Source: JABDGV01 sp964577935
Lineage (GTDB): Bacteria > Chlamydiota > Chlamydiia > Chlamydiales > FEN-1388
DNA: 36,292 nucleotides
Assembly (NCBI GenBank): GCA_964577935.1
Contig: CAZOAJ010000018.1
Location: forward strand, 1-36,292
Direction: 5' to 3'
How positions within the stretch are numbered: position 1 is the first letter of the stretch; every line of letters begins with the position of its first letter. The translations under genes were made by a program, and so were the position numbers. The notes below the pieces were generated by a model. It was not told the DNA's origin. It searched no databases and saw nothing but the letters and a program-made list of their open reading frames with translations. Below are positions 8,060-15,665 of the stretch, one piece after another.

Positions 8060-8968
8060 ATGAAACGTCTTACCTTTACTGTAGTTGCCTTGAGCTTATT
8101 TGCAGGTTGCATTGCTGCTGGATCCCCTGCGTCTGCGGGTGGAGATGCAAAAACGAGTGAAATGAATCTTGATTCTGGTGCCCAAGAGCGCTTGAGTCGA
8201 ATTCGAAATCTTCCAGAAGCTCCTTCTGTTAGAATTCTCATTTGCTCTGATGAAGAATCGCTTGAAGTGGAAGTTCCAGGCGCTTGTAACATATACAACC
8301 CAAAGAGCGGGAAGAAAATAGAAGCCGCTTTCTTGAAAACTTCCTATACGATGCTTCCAACCCAAGAAGGGATACGCTGGGGAACAGATTTTCCTGGAAT
8401 ATTTCAATTGCTTATTATTCCAGACGATACAAAAACTCCAGTTCGCGTTAATGGAATTGATTATCCAGGCGCTATCTATTGCTATCAAATAGGCTCAAAG
8501 CTTGCTGTTGTTAATTCGATTTCATTAGAAGATTTCACGAGCGTCCTTATGAGCACAACTCTTTTGCCTAAAGCAAACGACACAAAAGAGGGGCTTGCAG
8601 CGTATGCTATTGCCTTTAGAACTAAAGGACTTTGGTGTGCTTTGCATCCTAAAAACCCTTTCTGGGATATTCAAGCATCAACATTTGGGTATCGAGGTAA
8701 GAGCGTTATTCGACAAGACAAGCTATTTCAAGATGGAGTCCGAGTCACCACGAGACTCGTCTTGCAAGGAAATAAGTCTGGCTCACTTGCTCAAACGCTT
8801 GATAATGACTCACTTCAACAGTTGTTAGCATCTATGCCAAGTGAAGAGGTGTCAAATCTTTCAAAACATGGAAAGAATGCCAAAGAAATTTTGGCTGATA
8901 TCTTTCCTGATGCCGTTTTGACAGTAGTTCCAAAGCCAAATGATGCCATTCAACCATATCTTAAATAA
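8060..8968 (+). CDS. SpoIID/LytB-domain lipoprotein
   Basis: 302 residues. The ATG directly follows the ruvB stop; GGAG lies 8 nt upstream. Residues 1-17 form a lipoprotein-type signal (ALSLFAGC, lipid Cys at 17). A SpoIID-like core spans about residues 125-220: VVNSISLEDF, then AAYAIAFRTKGLW, corresponding to the LEDYLxGV and AQAVAARTY signatures of SpoIID/LytB. These proteins are lytic transglycosylases that trim denuded glycan strands, and a SpoIID homologue has been linked to septal peptidoglycan remodelling in Chlamydiales (established knowledge). The segment that usually carries the catalytic Glu (SEMP-like) reads MSTTLLP here, so the active-site Glu is not evident. Probably anchored in the periplasm. 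Confidence 0.75.
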   Translation: MKRLTFTVVALSLFAGCIAAGSPASAGGDAKTSEMNLDSGAQERLSRIRNLPEAPSVRILICSDEESLEVEVPGACNIYNPKSGKKIEAAFLKTSYTMLPTQEGIRWGTDFPGIFQLLIIPDDTKTPVRVNGIDYPGAIYCYQIGSKLAVVNSISLEDFTSVLMSTTLLPKANDTKEGLAAYAIAFRTKGLWCALHPKNPFWDIQASTFGYRGKSVIRQDKLFQDGVRVTTRLVLQGNKSGSLAQTLDNDSLQQLLASMPSEEVSNLSKHGKNAKEILADIFPDAVLTVVPKPNDAIQPYLK

Positions 8969-8976
8969 AATGCTTT

Positions 8977-9019
8977 AAGAGGAGATCCCTTGTCTTTTTC
9001 TGGACGAGGGGCTTCTCTT
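8977..9019 (+). terminator. Hairpin after the ruvB-spoIID genes
   Basis: An imperfect inverted repeat of about 18 bp, arms 8977-8994 and 9002-9019, with loop TTTTTCT, starts 8 bp after the SpoIID-like stop. It is GC-richer than the surroundings and is placed where a transcription terminator is expected. The following T-run is weak. Confidence 0.55.
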
Positions 9020-9067
9020 CTATAAGGTTGCACTCAATAAAGAACAGTAGAATATGTGTGAGTCGCT

Positions 9068-10057
9068 ATGAGATCTCTTTGGCTAGGAATCTTGTGTTTG
9101 TTCCTTTCTGTCCCAGAATCGTTGCCTTCGATATCTCCCGATCTCTCCATTTCTTTTGAAAAGCTTTGTGGAAAGGAATCTAAAACCTCTAGAAAGATTT
9201 GGTCGAAATTAACCAGCTCAGACCATGAACTTATCAGCAGATATGGCGCTCTCTTCAGGAGGCAAATAGCTAAAATACACAAACCTTTTACAGGTTCATG
9301 TATAGGTTCATCTATTCCAAGAGTCATACACTTTATATGGATTGGGCCTAACTCCTTTCCTATAGAATCGATAGAAAATGTCAAAAGCTTTCGTGAGCTC
9401 CATCCTGATTGGGAAATTCATTTTTGGACCGATTCATCTACAAGACCTTTACCGATTCCGTCATGTATTCGAAGGCTTATCTCAGACTTTGATCTAGGGC
9501 CGTTAAGCCAATTTCTCAATAGGACTCAAAATTACGGCGAAAAGTCAGATCTCATACGATATATGATTCTTTTGAGAGAAGGCGGTGTTTATGTAGATCA
9601 TGATGTTCACTGCTTTGCCTCTTTTGAGAATATTCATTCATCCTACGATTACTATGGTTTTATCGAGAATCTGCATTATTTTGATGCGCTTAACTGCTCT
9701 GTTCTTGCTGGGAATTGTGTAATAGGAGCTAAGCCGAATCATCCAATACTTGAGCAGACAGTTCGTGAGATTATAGCCTGCTGGGATCGTGTAGAGAATG
9801 AAAACCGTGGCAATGATCAAGCGAAAATAAATAGACGCGTTATGCATAGGACGTTTGCAAGCTATGCAAGAAGCGTTCAGAAATTAGTTGGGATGACCAA
9901 TTGTGAAGATATGCTTTTTCCGCCAACAGCATTGTTTTCACAAAGGGTTTTTAATGGGACTGCTCGAGCTAAGTTGACCCAGCGTGGATGGGTATTTGCC
10001 CATCACAACTTTCGAGCAACATGGGTTCGTAAAAACAGATTAAAGCAATCGAAATGA
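9068..10057 (+). CDS. Exported DXD-motif glycosyltransferase
   Basis: 329 residues. The N-terminus (LWLGILCLFLSVPESLPS) looks like a Sec signal or anchor. The core matches the DXD sugar-binding glycosyltransferase family (Gly_transf_sug, related to OCH1/GT32 and the catalytic domains of clostridial glucosylating toxins). IPRVIHFIWIGP begins the fold; a Trp-rich HPDWEIHFWTD follows; GEKSDLIRYMILLREGGVYV leads to the metal/UDP-sugar-binding D-H-D (residues 177-179). The donor and acceptor sugars cannot be read from the sequence. It could modify envelope glycans or, if exported further, a host target; the second option is inference. It lies between terminator 8977-9019 and a small secreted-protein gene, with a weak SD. 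Confidence 0.82.
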   Translation: MRSLWLGILCLFLSVPESLPSISPDLSISFEKLCGKESKTSRKIWSKLTSSDHELISRYGALFRRQIAKIHKPFTGSCIGSSIPRVIHFIWIGPNSFPIESIENVKSFRELHPDWEIHFWTDSSTRPLPIPSCIRRLISDFDLGPLSQFLNRTQNYGEKSDLIRYMILLREGGVYVDHDVHCFASFENIHSSYDYYGFIENLHYFDALNCSVLAGNCVIGAKPNHPILEQTVREIIACWDRVENENRGNDQAKINRRVMHRTFASYARSVQKLVGMTNCEDMLFPPTALFSQRVFNGTARAKLTQRGWVFAHHNFRATWVRKNRLKQSK

Positions 10058-10088
10058 CTATAGAAGGAAATTATCTAAGGACATGACT

Positions 10089-10712
10089 ATGTACAGGTTT
10101 ATTTGTGGACTACCTCTGCTATTTGGTGCAATCACATCACATGCGATCGCTCAACAGACTAATACAACACTTCCACATTTGATTTCAGCTGTCGTTCCTG
10201 GAGCTGTCTCTATTGAATTATCTGGTTCTCAGCAAGTTGCAAAGTCGCCGAGTAAAAGCAAGGTCACACTTGAGGCGCTCGAAGCTGCTATAATTCGGCA
10301 AAATATGGACCGAATTCGAAGAATTGGTACGCAGGGCCTGCGTGAACGGGCATTCTCGCTTCATCAAATTAGAATGCTCGCTGAGAAATTTGATTCAGCA
10401 GTTCTTCTTCATTCTGTAAATGGTGCTAAAAGCCTCTATGCACTCCATAAAGAAGTAAAGATTAGCCTTGCAGACTCGTTTTTACTCGCCTCTTTTATAG
10501 AGTCTGTAATTTGTTTAGAAGTTAAGCATTATTTCTCAAAGAAAAAGTTTAAGTTGCCAAAATCTGTTGAAAGAGATCCGAAAACTAATAAAATCTATAT
10601 CCATATAAAGACTTGTAGTCCTAATCGAATTCGTGCCGGCAAAAACAGACGAATTGTAAAAAGCATTCTATACGATAGAGAGTCTCCAGAGTTGATTTTT
10701 CATCGGAATTAG
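10089..10712 (+). CDS. Secreted protein of unknown function
   Basis: 207 residues from the ATG at 10089, chosen because AAGGA lies 7 nt upstream; the ATG at 10083 is only 1 nt from that site. The N-terminus MYRFICGLPLLFGAITSHAIA is a clear Sec signal peptide with probable cleavage after AIA. The mature part is basic, with a Lys/Arg-rich C-terminal third (KHYFSKKKFKLPK, RAGKNRRIVK). No domain is recognised. It lies 31 bp after the glycosyltransferase gene and may be co-expressed with it. Confidence 0.7.
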   Translation: MYRFICGLPLLFGAITSHAIAQQTNTTLPHLISAVVPGAVSIELSGSQQVAKSPSKSKVTLEALEAAIIRQNMDRIRRIGTQGLRERAFSLHQIRMLAEKFDSAVLLHSVNGAKSLYALHKEVKISLADSFLLASFIESVICLEVKHYFSKKKFKLPKSVERDPKTNKIYIHIKTCSPNRIRAGKNRRIVKSILYDRESPELIFHRN

Positions 10713-10961
10713 TGCTTTGCCAGGCTAAATTCAAAAGGAAAATATTGCTTTAAAATATGTATTAGAAAGATTAAGTGGTTTAAAGCTTGGTTTAAGAGAA
10801 ATCTGTCCAGAACAATTCCTTTTTGGTGACTCTTAGACAACATTTTTAAATATTAATTCTTTTTTTGAGTTGATTCTATTGCTTAATTCAAATTCATGAT
10901 TCATGATAGGCCAAGAATAGAAGCCAAAGCAAATAGTTCGGTTTTTTGAGGGTATGTCGAC
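10713..10961 (+). other. Intergenic, no gene seen
   Basis: 249 bp, AT-rich. It contains a short direct repeat ATTCATG-ATTCATG near 10890-10910. A promoter for the next gene should lie here, but I could not assign boxes with confidence. Confidence 0.3.
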
Positions 10962-11570
10962 ATGTTAACGAAACCAAAAATCGTTTTGATCTCCTCCATA
11001 ATTATCTTGAGCGGGACTCTATACTATTTCTTCAACCCAAGTCCATGCGTGCCACAAGTTGATCTTACTGCAGTTGTAGACCCAGCAACTGAAGTTTTAG
11101 AGTGGAAGGAGTATGTTTCTCAAAATCCTGGTTTTAAGGTTATGTTGCCTGCTATTCCTCAGCATGCTGTGGAAACGGTTCCGATGACTTCTACACCAGG
11201 ATCGATGAAATACAATCTTTATCTGGCTCAATCGCATTCGGGTTCGACATACATGATTTCTGTTATAGAGTATCCCGAAGGGGTTGATCTCTCAAATGCC
11301 AAAGATATTCTAGATGGTGTGCAAAAAGAAATGCTCTCTGCAAATGAGAAGAATACTCTCGCAAGTGCATCACATGGTACTTTTATGGGCTCACCAAGCC
11401 TTGAATTCAAACTTTTGAGCCCAGAAATTGTTACAAAAACAATCGCTTTTTTGAAGGAGCATCGGCTCTATGTATTGACGGTTGTTGATCATGTTAAAAG
11501 CGAAATTGACCAACACTTTGATACATTCACTTCCTCATTTCAGACGACCGTTGATGTGGTCGAGAAGTGA
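10962..11570 (+). CDS. Membrane-anchored envelope protein, unknown function
   Basis: 202 residues. A hydrophobic N-terminal segment (residues 7-24, VLISSIIILSGTLYYFF) acts as an anchor or uncleaved signal. The rest is a soluble domain with the pattern WKEYVSQNPGFKVMLPAIPQ, a beta-strand-rich middle, and a C-terminal FLKEHRLYVLTVV - FTSSFQTT. The pattern 'GF.V..P..P' followed by a late 'F..SF' resembles small periplasmic domains in many bacteria, but I do not recognise a named family. ATG at 10962 has GAGGG about 8-10 nt upstream. Its last 36 bp overlap, tail to tail, the end of ribH on the other strand. Confidence 0.7.
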   Translation: MLTKPKIVLISSIIILSGTLYYFFNPSPCVPQVDLTAVVDPATEVLEWKEYVSQNPGFKVMLPAIPQHAVETVPMTSTPGSMKYNLYLAQSHSGSTYMISVIEYPEGVDLSNAKDILDGVQKEMLSANEKNTLASASHGTFMGSPSLEFKLLSPEIVTKTIAFLKEHRLYVLTVVDHVKSEIDQHFDTFTSSFQTTVDVVEK

Positions 11571-12023
11571 AGCCATTTCAAGGGCTGAGGCAGCAGCGTC
11601 TCGGCCTTTATTGCTGTGTTTGATTCCGGTTCGGGCTATTGCCTGATCTATGGTATCGCAGGTTAAAACACCAAAAATTATCGGAATGCCTGTATCGTAG
11701 CTTGCCTTTGATATACCTTTTGCAGCCTCTCCAGCAACGTAATCAAAGTGCGGCGTTTCTCCTCGAATAACCGCTCCGAGGCATAGAACCACTGAATATT
11801 CGCCTGTTTCAGCAACGGATTTAGCTGTAAGTGGAATTTCAAAAGCTCCTGGCACCCAGTAGAGGTGTATTGATTCAGGTAGACATCCGGCAGCACCGAG
11901 AGCATCTTCTGCTCCTTGAATAAGTGCTCTCGTTATAGCTTCATTAAATCTACTTGCGACAAGAGCAATTTTCTTTTTTGGAGGGAGCTGCTTTCCGGAG
12001 AAGGTGTTTATGCTTTGTATCAT
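11535..12023 (-). CDS. ribH: 6,7-dimethyl-8-ribityllumazine synthase
   Basis: 162 residues. RibH condenses the ribityl-aminouracil and dihydroxybutanone phosphate to lumazine, the last intermediate before riboflavin. Family signatures are KIALVASRFNEAIT near the start, WVPGAFEIPL (substrate-binding loop), LGAVIRGETPHFDYV (active-site region with the conserved His), PIIFGVLT, and SNKGRDAAASALEM. Full length. It is the last gene of a ribE - ribBA - ribH group, 102 bp after ribBA. The RBS is weak (GGA 7-8 nt upstream). Its end overlaps the convergent gene 10962-11570. Confidence 0.97.
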   Translation of the reverse strand: MIQSINTFSGKQLPPKKKIALVASRFNEAITRALIQGAEDALGAAGCLPESIHLYWVPGAFEIPLTAKSVAETGEYSVVLCLGAVIRGETPHFDYVAGEAAKGISKASYDTGIPIIFGVLTCDTIDQAIARTGIKHSNKGRDAAASALEMASLLDHINGRLK

Positions 12024-12125
12024 AGATCATCCAAAGGTATGAGCTGTTATTCTGCTATATTTGCATAAGTGTTGTTATATGTGCAAAAATAGGTGTTGGT
12101 TGAATGCCTGTAACATCTCGAGGTT

Positions 12126-13331
12126 TCATATATCTAAGGTATGGCCCAGCTTATTTTGTTTTGCCTGTAGATATTTGATGTTTTCAGAAGTCGGAATCGT
12201 TTTAATCGGTACGCGTTCGACGATTTCTAAGTCGTAGCCATCAAGGCCGCCATATTTGGCTGGGTTATTTGTCATCAGGCGAATCTTTTTAACACCTAAA
12301 TCTGAGAGTATTTGAGCACCAATGCCATATTCTCTTGAGTCTGCCGGAAAGCCTAGTTCTAAGTTTGCTTCCACCGTATCTCTCCCTTCATCTTGGAGAT
12401 TGTAGGCATGTAATTTATGTGCAAGTCCAATACCTCGTCCTTCATGACCTCTCAGATAGATAATCACTCCGGAACCTTCTTGATCAATTCTTTCCATGGC
12501 CGATCTAAGCTGCATTCCACAATCGCAACGAATGGAGAAGAGGGCGTCTCCCGTTAAACACTCTGAATGAACGCGTACTAGCACAGGAACCTCAGAGGAG
12601 ATTTTCCCTTTGACGTAGGCGACATGTTCAATATTATCTAGAATTGATCGATAGATATTGGCTTGCCACTCTCCAACTGATGTTGGAACTCGAGCAGTAA
12701 CAACTCTTTCTACTAGCTTTTCATACCGTCTTCGATAGCGAATGAGATCGGCAATCGTAACAAATGCGAGCTTATGTTTTTTTGCAAATTCGATTGAGTC
12801 GGTGAGTGCCATAATGGTTCCATCATCATTCATAAGCTCAGAGATGACGGCAGCAGGATAGAGTTTTGCAAGTCGCATCAAGTCTATAGAAGCTTCTGTA
12901 TGTCCTGCTCGCTTTAACACACCTCCTGGTCGAGCAAGCAGCGGGAATATATGCCCTGGTCTACAGAAGTCAAGAGGTGTTGATTTCTGATCAATAAGAG
13001 CTAGAATTGTGCTAGCTCTGTCTTGAGATGATATTCCGGTTTTAGTTCCATGAACATAATCAACGGAAGTAGTGAAGGCAGTTCTGTTGGATTCGGTATT
13101 TTTAGAGACCATTTGCGGAAGTTCAAGTGCATCCAGGCGCTCGCCAAGCATTGGAACGCAGAGAACTCCTCCTGTGTGCTTTATCATAAAGGTAATCTTT
13201 TCAGGAGTCACGTGCTCAGCGGCAATAATGAGATCGCCCTCATTTTCGCGTTCAAGATCATCAGTGACAACAATGAATTCACCGGCTTTCAGTGCCTTGA
13301 TAGCATTTTCAACTCTTTTTATTGCTTCCAC
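12126..13331 (-). CDS. ribBA: RibBA: DHBP synthase / GTP cyclohydrolase II
   Basis: 401 residues from a GTG at 13331. N-terminal half (about 1-200) is 3,4-dihydroxy-2-butanone-4-phosphate synthase: VVTDDLERENEGDLIIAAEH (acidic metal-binding loop) and LARPGGVLKRAGHTEASIDL. C-terminal half (about 205-401) is GTP cyclohydrolase II: VRVHSECLTGDALFSIRCDC with the three zinc-binding Cys, YLRGHEGRGIGL, and MTNNPAKYGGLDGYDL. The fusion supplies both branches of riboflavin precursor synthesis from GTP and ribulose-5-phosphate. The start overlaps the end of ribE by 23 bp, and no separate SD is seen, so translation is likely coupled. Confidence 0.97.
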   Translation of the reverse strand: MEAIKRVENAIKALKAGEFIVVTDDLERENEGDLIIAAEHVTPEKITFMIKHTGGVLCVPMLGERLDALELPQMVSKNTESNRTAFTTSVDYVHGTKTGISSQDRASTILALIDQKSTPLDFCRPGHIFPLLARPGGVLKRAGHTEASIDLMRLAKLYPAAVISELMNDDGTIMALTDSIEFAKKHKLAFVTIADLIRYRRRYEKLVERVVTARVPTSVGEWQANIYRSILDNIEHVAYVKGKISSEVPVLVRVHSECLTGDALFSIRCDCGMQLRSAMERIDQEGSGVIIYLRGHEGRGIGLAHKLHAYNLQDEGRDTVEANLELGFPADSREYGIGAQILSDLGVKKIRLMTNNPAKYGGLDGYDLEIVERVPIKTIPTSENIKYLQAKQNKLGHTLDI

Positions 13332-13917
13332 GGTATTTAACTAGTTGTTCAAGGTATTTAGCTAAAATGTCTGCTTCGATATTGACTTTATCGCCAATAT
13401 GCAGGAGAGAGAGGTTTGTTTCTTGTGCTGTGTGCGGGATCATGCAAAATGAAAAACACCCGCTTATAGAGTCTACGATTGTGAGGCTTACACCATTAAT
13501 CGCTACAGATCCTTTAGGAGCGAGGTAAGCAGAGAATTCCTCAGGAATAGATATCCATAATTTCCACGATGAATCAGGATATCGCTCGATTTTATCTACA
13601 ATTCCAACTGTGTCAATATGCCCCTGTACTATATGTCCATCAACATATGCTCCAAATTGAAGCGATGTTTCAAGATTCAATTTACTGCCAACAGAAGTGC
13701 CTGAGAGATTCGTTTTAGAAAGCGTTTCAGGGACTAAATCAACCGTAAAGCGCTCTTGATTAAGAGAGGTGACAGTAAGACAGCAGCCGTCGACGGCTAC
13801 AGAACTTCCCAGTATCAGACTGGTGCAGGTTCTTGGGGCGTAAATTGTAAGTTGAAATTTAGGAGTAGAAACAATCTGTTCAACTACTCCTAATTCTCGG
13901 ATGATTCCAGAGAACAT
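13309..13917 (-). CDS. ribE: Riboflavin synthase alpha subunit
   Basis: 202 residues. RibE dismutates two lumazine molecules to riboflavin. The protein begins MFSGIIRELGVVEQ, the standard start, and shows the duplicated lumazine-binding domain: first copy with GSSVAVDGCCLTVTSL and the hinge DGHIVQGHIDTVG, second copy with GSVAINGVSLTIVDS and FCMIPHTAQETNL. SD AAGGAAG lies about 9 nt upstream. The ribD step is not encoded in this window. No FMN riboswitch was seen in the 77-bp leader, but a hairpin is present there. Confidence 0.96.
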   Translation of the reverse strand: MFSGIIRELGVVEQIVSTPKFQLTIYAPRTCTSLILGSSVAVDGCCLTVTSLNQERFTVDLVPETLSKTNLSGTSVGSKLNLETSLQFGAYVDGHIVQGHIDTVGIVDKIERYPDSSWKLWISIPEEFSAYLAPKGSVAINGVSLTIVDSISGCFSFCMIPHTAQETNLSLLHIGDKVNIEADILAKYLEQLVKYRGSNKKS

Positions 13918-13946
13918 GTGTCACCGCTTCCTTAAAGTCATTTTGC

Positions 13947-13988
13947 AGCTCATCTTATGAGGAGTTTTAAATCCTTCAAAGATGAGCT
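13947..13988 (-). terminator. Long hairpin between transporter and ribE
   Basis: A perfect 10-bp inverted repeat AGCTCATCTT (13947-13956) / AAGATGAGCT (13979-13988), whose loop can pair further (TGA.GGA with TCCT.CA). It lies 6 bp after the transporter stop and 30 bp before the ribE start. It lacks a clear T-run on the minus strand. It may end the transporter message or form a structured leader for ribE. Confidence 0.5.
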
Positions 13989-13994
13989 TAACCC

Positions 13995-15416
13995 TTAACT
14001 AGCTTTTAAGACATCATATTGTGTGACAGGGTTGGTATTGACTGCGAGTGGTTTTTCTGCATGAGAACGTCTATACCTTTCAACCAAAAGAGAGAGGCAT
14101 ACAGCTGCTACAAAAGAAGCCACTATACCAATCAGATGTGCTGGCGACATTGACGAATACGCAATCAATATTGAACTAAAGAGCATCCCAACAGGCTCAG
14201 AAAATGTTTCGATTAAGAGCCGAATTTTTTGTTTGAGCTTTGAAGGGACAGCACCGACAAGTCCATTAACGTTGTTATCTTCGATAAGAGGATAGAGTCC
14301 GTCAACGATCAAAACGGCTATTGCTGGATAGACGAGTTGAGGATCTTTATGCCAAAAAAGAAAGGCAGAGCCTGCAAATACTGGGGCAAGCCATGCAAGA
14401 ATTCGAAGTGGTAAATAGCATCGGCAATAAAGAAAAATTCCTGTGACCAGGTTGCCAATACCTACAAGAGCACAGCAGGTCCCCAAAGTCTTTGCCATAT
14501 CTGATTGAACTTGTGATTCAACCCATGCTGTTGAGGTGGATTGATAATAATCCTCAAACATATAGAGATAGGTATATTCAGCGGTGGTTGAGAGTACAAA
14601 GAGAAGCATTGTTAAAAAGGCTAAGACACATGCAATTGGCGACTTAAGAAGCGAGACGAGATAATCTCGAAGTGAGCTTTGATCATTAAAATGAACAACG
14701 TTCTTTGTGTTATGGTACGTTTGTGGTTGAATTTTTGCTATCAAATAAACGCATCCAAGAGAGAGTGTGATCAAAACAAGCTGCCATGAGAAGCTTGACA
14801 AAGCTGATCCTTGATTGAAATGAAGCACAAGGCCTGCGAATCCATAGCCAACAAATGAAGCGCAACATAAAAGAGCGTAATGCTTGCTTGAGTATCGCTT
14901 AATAAAATATTGGTCGTAGAACAACCAGAATCCTGAGCAAGCTAGAATGCTGAAAAGTTGGTTTGCAATTTTTGCAACAAACCAAAAAGTGGGGGTATCA
15001 AAACCTTCATAAAAGGCGATAAAGGATGCAAATCCAGTAAAAAGGGCAATGCCTACGCTTAAAATTGCTTTAAGAAGCTGGGCTGCTGTAATTGAATTGA
15101 TTAATCGTATGATTACCGTTCCAATAACAATCATGAAGCAAGATGCGATACAATAGGCATCGGTTAAAGCCTCTGATCCAAGCTTTGTCATGAAAAGGGA
15201 ATCTGTTGACCTCCAGGCAAGCGTAGTAGACCAGCCGATCAAAACTGACAGAAGTACAAAAATGTACGTGTAGAAGGATGTTAAGGTTGACTTCTGTGCT
15301 TGCTGTAGTGAATCTACAGTATCATGTAGTGTGAGACGAGCTTTATGAGATTGGATTTGGACCCAATCAGGCGGCTCTTCCTGAGAATCTGAATCAAACA
15401 AAATATGTTGAGTCAT
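13995..15416 (-). CDS. Polytopic membrane transporter (NTT/MFS-like)
   Basis: 473 residues from the ATG at 15416. About 11-12 transmembrane helices follow a polar N-terminus (MTQHILFDSDSQEEPPDW and on). The overall shape resembles the nucleotide/metabolite transporters that are abundant in Chlamydiota (ATP/ADP translocase-like) or a divergent MFS carrier. A conserved-looking loop IEDNNVNGLVGAVPSKLKQK and IRLLIETFSEPVGMLF near the C-terminus recalls the NTT family's later region, but the hallmark NTT motifs are not clearly there, so the substrate is unknown. Start choice is difficult: AGGAGG lies 18 nt before this ATG, too far; an in-frame TTG at 15449 would put the SD inside the gene, and an in-frame ATC sits 6 nt after it. 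Confidence 0.65.
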   Translation of the reverse strand: MTQHILFDSDSQEEPPDWVQIQSHKARLTLHDTVDSLQQAQKSTLTSFYTYIFVLLSVLIGWSTTLAWRSTDSLFMTKLGSEALTDAYCIASCFMIVIGTVIIRLINSITAAQLLKAILSVGIALFTGFASFIAFYEGFDTPTFWFVAKIANQLFSILACSGFWLFYDQYFIKRYSSKHYALLCCASFVGYGFAGLVLHFNQGSALSSFSWQLVLITLSLGCVYLIAKIQPQTYHNTKNVVHFNDQSSLRDYLVSLLKSPIACVLAFLTMLLFVLSTTAEYTYLYMFEDYYQSTSTAWVESQVQSDMAKTLGTCCALVGIGNLVTGIFLYCRCYLPLRILAWLAPVFAGSAFLFWHKDPQLVYPAIAVLIVDGLYPLIEDNNVNGLVGAVPSKLKQKIRLLIETFSEPVGMLFSSILIAYSSMSPAHLIGIVASFVAAVCLSLLVERYRRSHAEKPLAVNTNPVTQYDVLKAS

Positions 15417-15665
15417 TGTAACTAAGATTACTTTCCTCCTAATACACAATATAACAGCTTCAAAGTATAAAATGGCTACTAAAATGGCTCCTGGCTAGTG
15501 CCATAAAGACCACTGCTGTTCTGAACTTAATCATATGTATAATTGGAAATATAAATCCAATAATAGTCGCATTTTTTTTCAGAATTTTTTTAGTCGAATT
15601 TAATGACTATTCTCAGGTATCTCCTGAGGCAAGAATATAGATTAAGATCAAGATTTTGGAAAATT
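15417..15665. other. Divergent spacer between transporter and trxB
   Basis: About 250 bp, AT-rich, holding the promoters of the transporter (minus) and trxB (plus). The reading frame of trxB stays open upstream to 15603, but those 21 residues (basic, Arg-rich) do not belong to the family. No sharp promoter boxes were identified. Confidence 0.35.

Noticed and set aside
13918..13994. FMN riboswitch upstream of ribE
   Set aside because: The conserved RFN elements are not visible and the 77-bp leader is too short for one; only a simple hairpin is present.
15603..15665. N-terminal extension of TrxB
   Set aside because: The 21 extra residues are Arg-rich with no match to the family, and the Rossmann motif begins only a few residues after the ATG at 15666.
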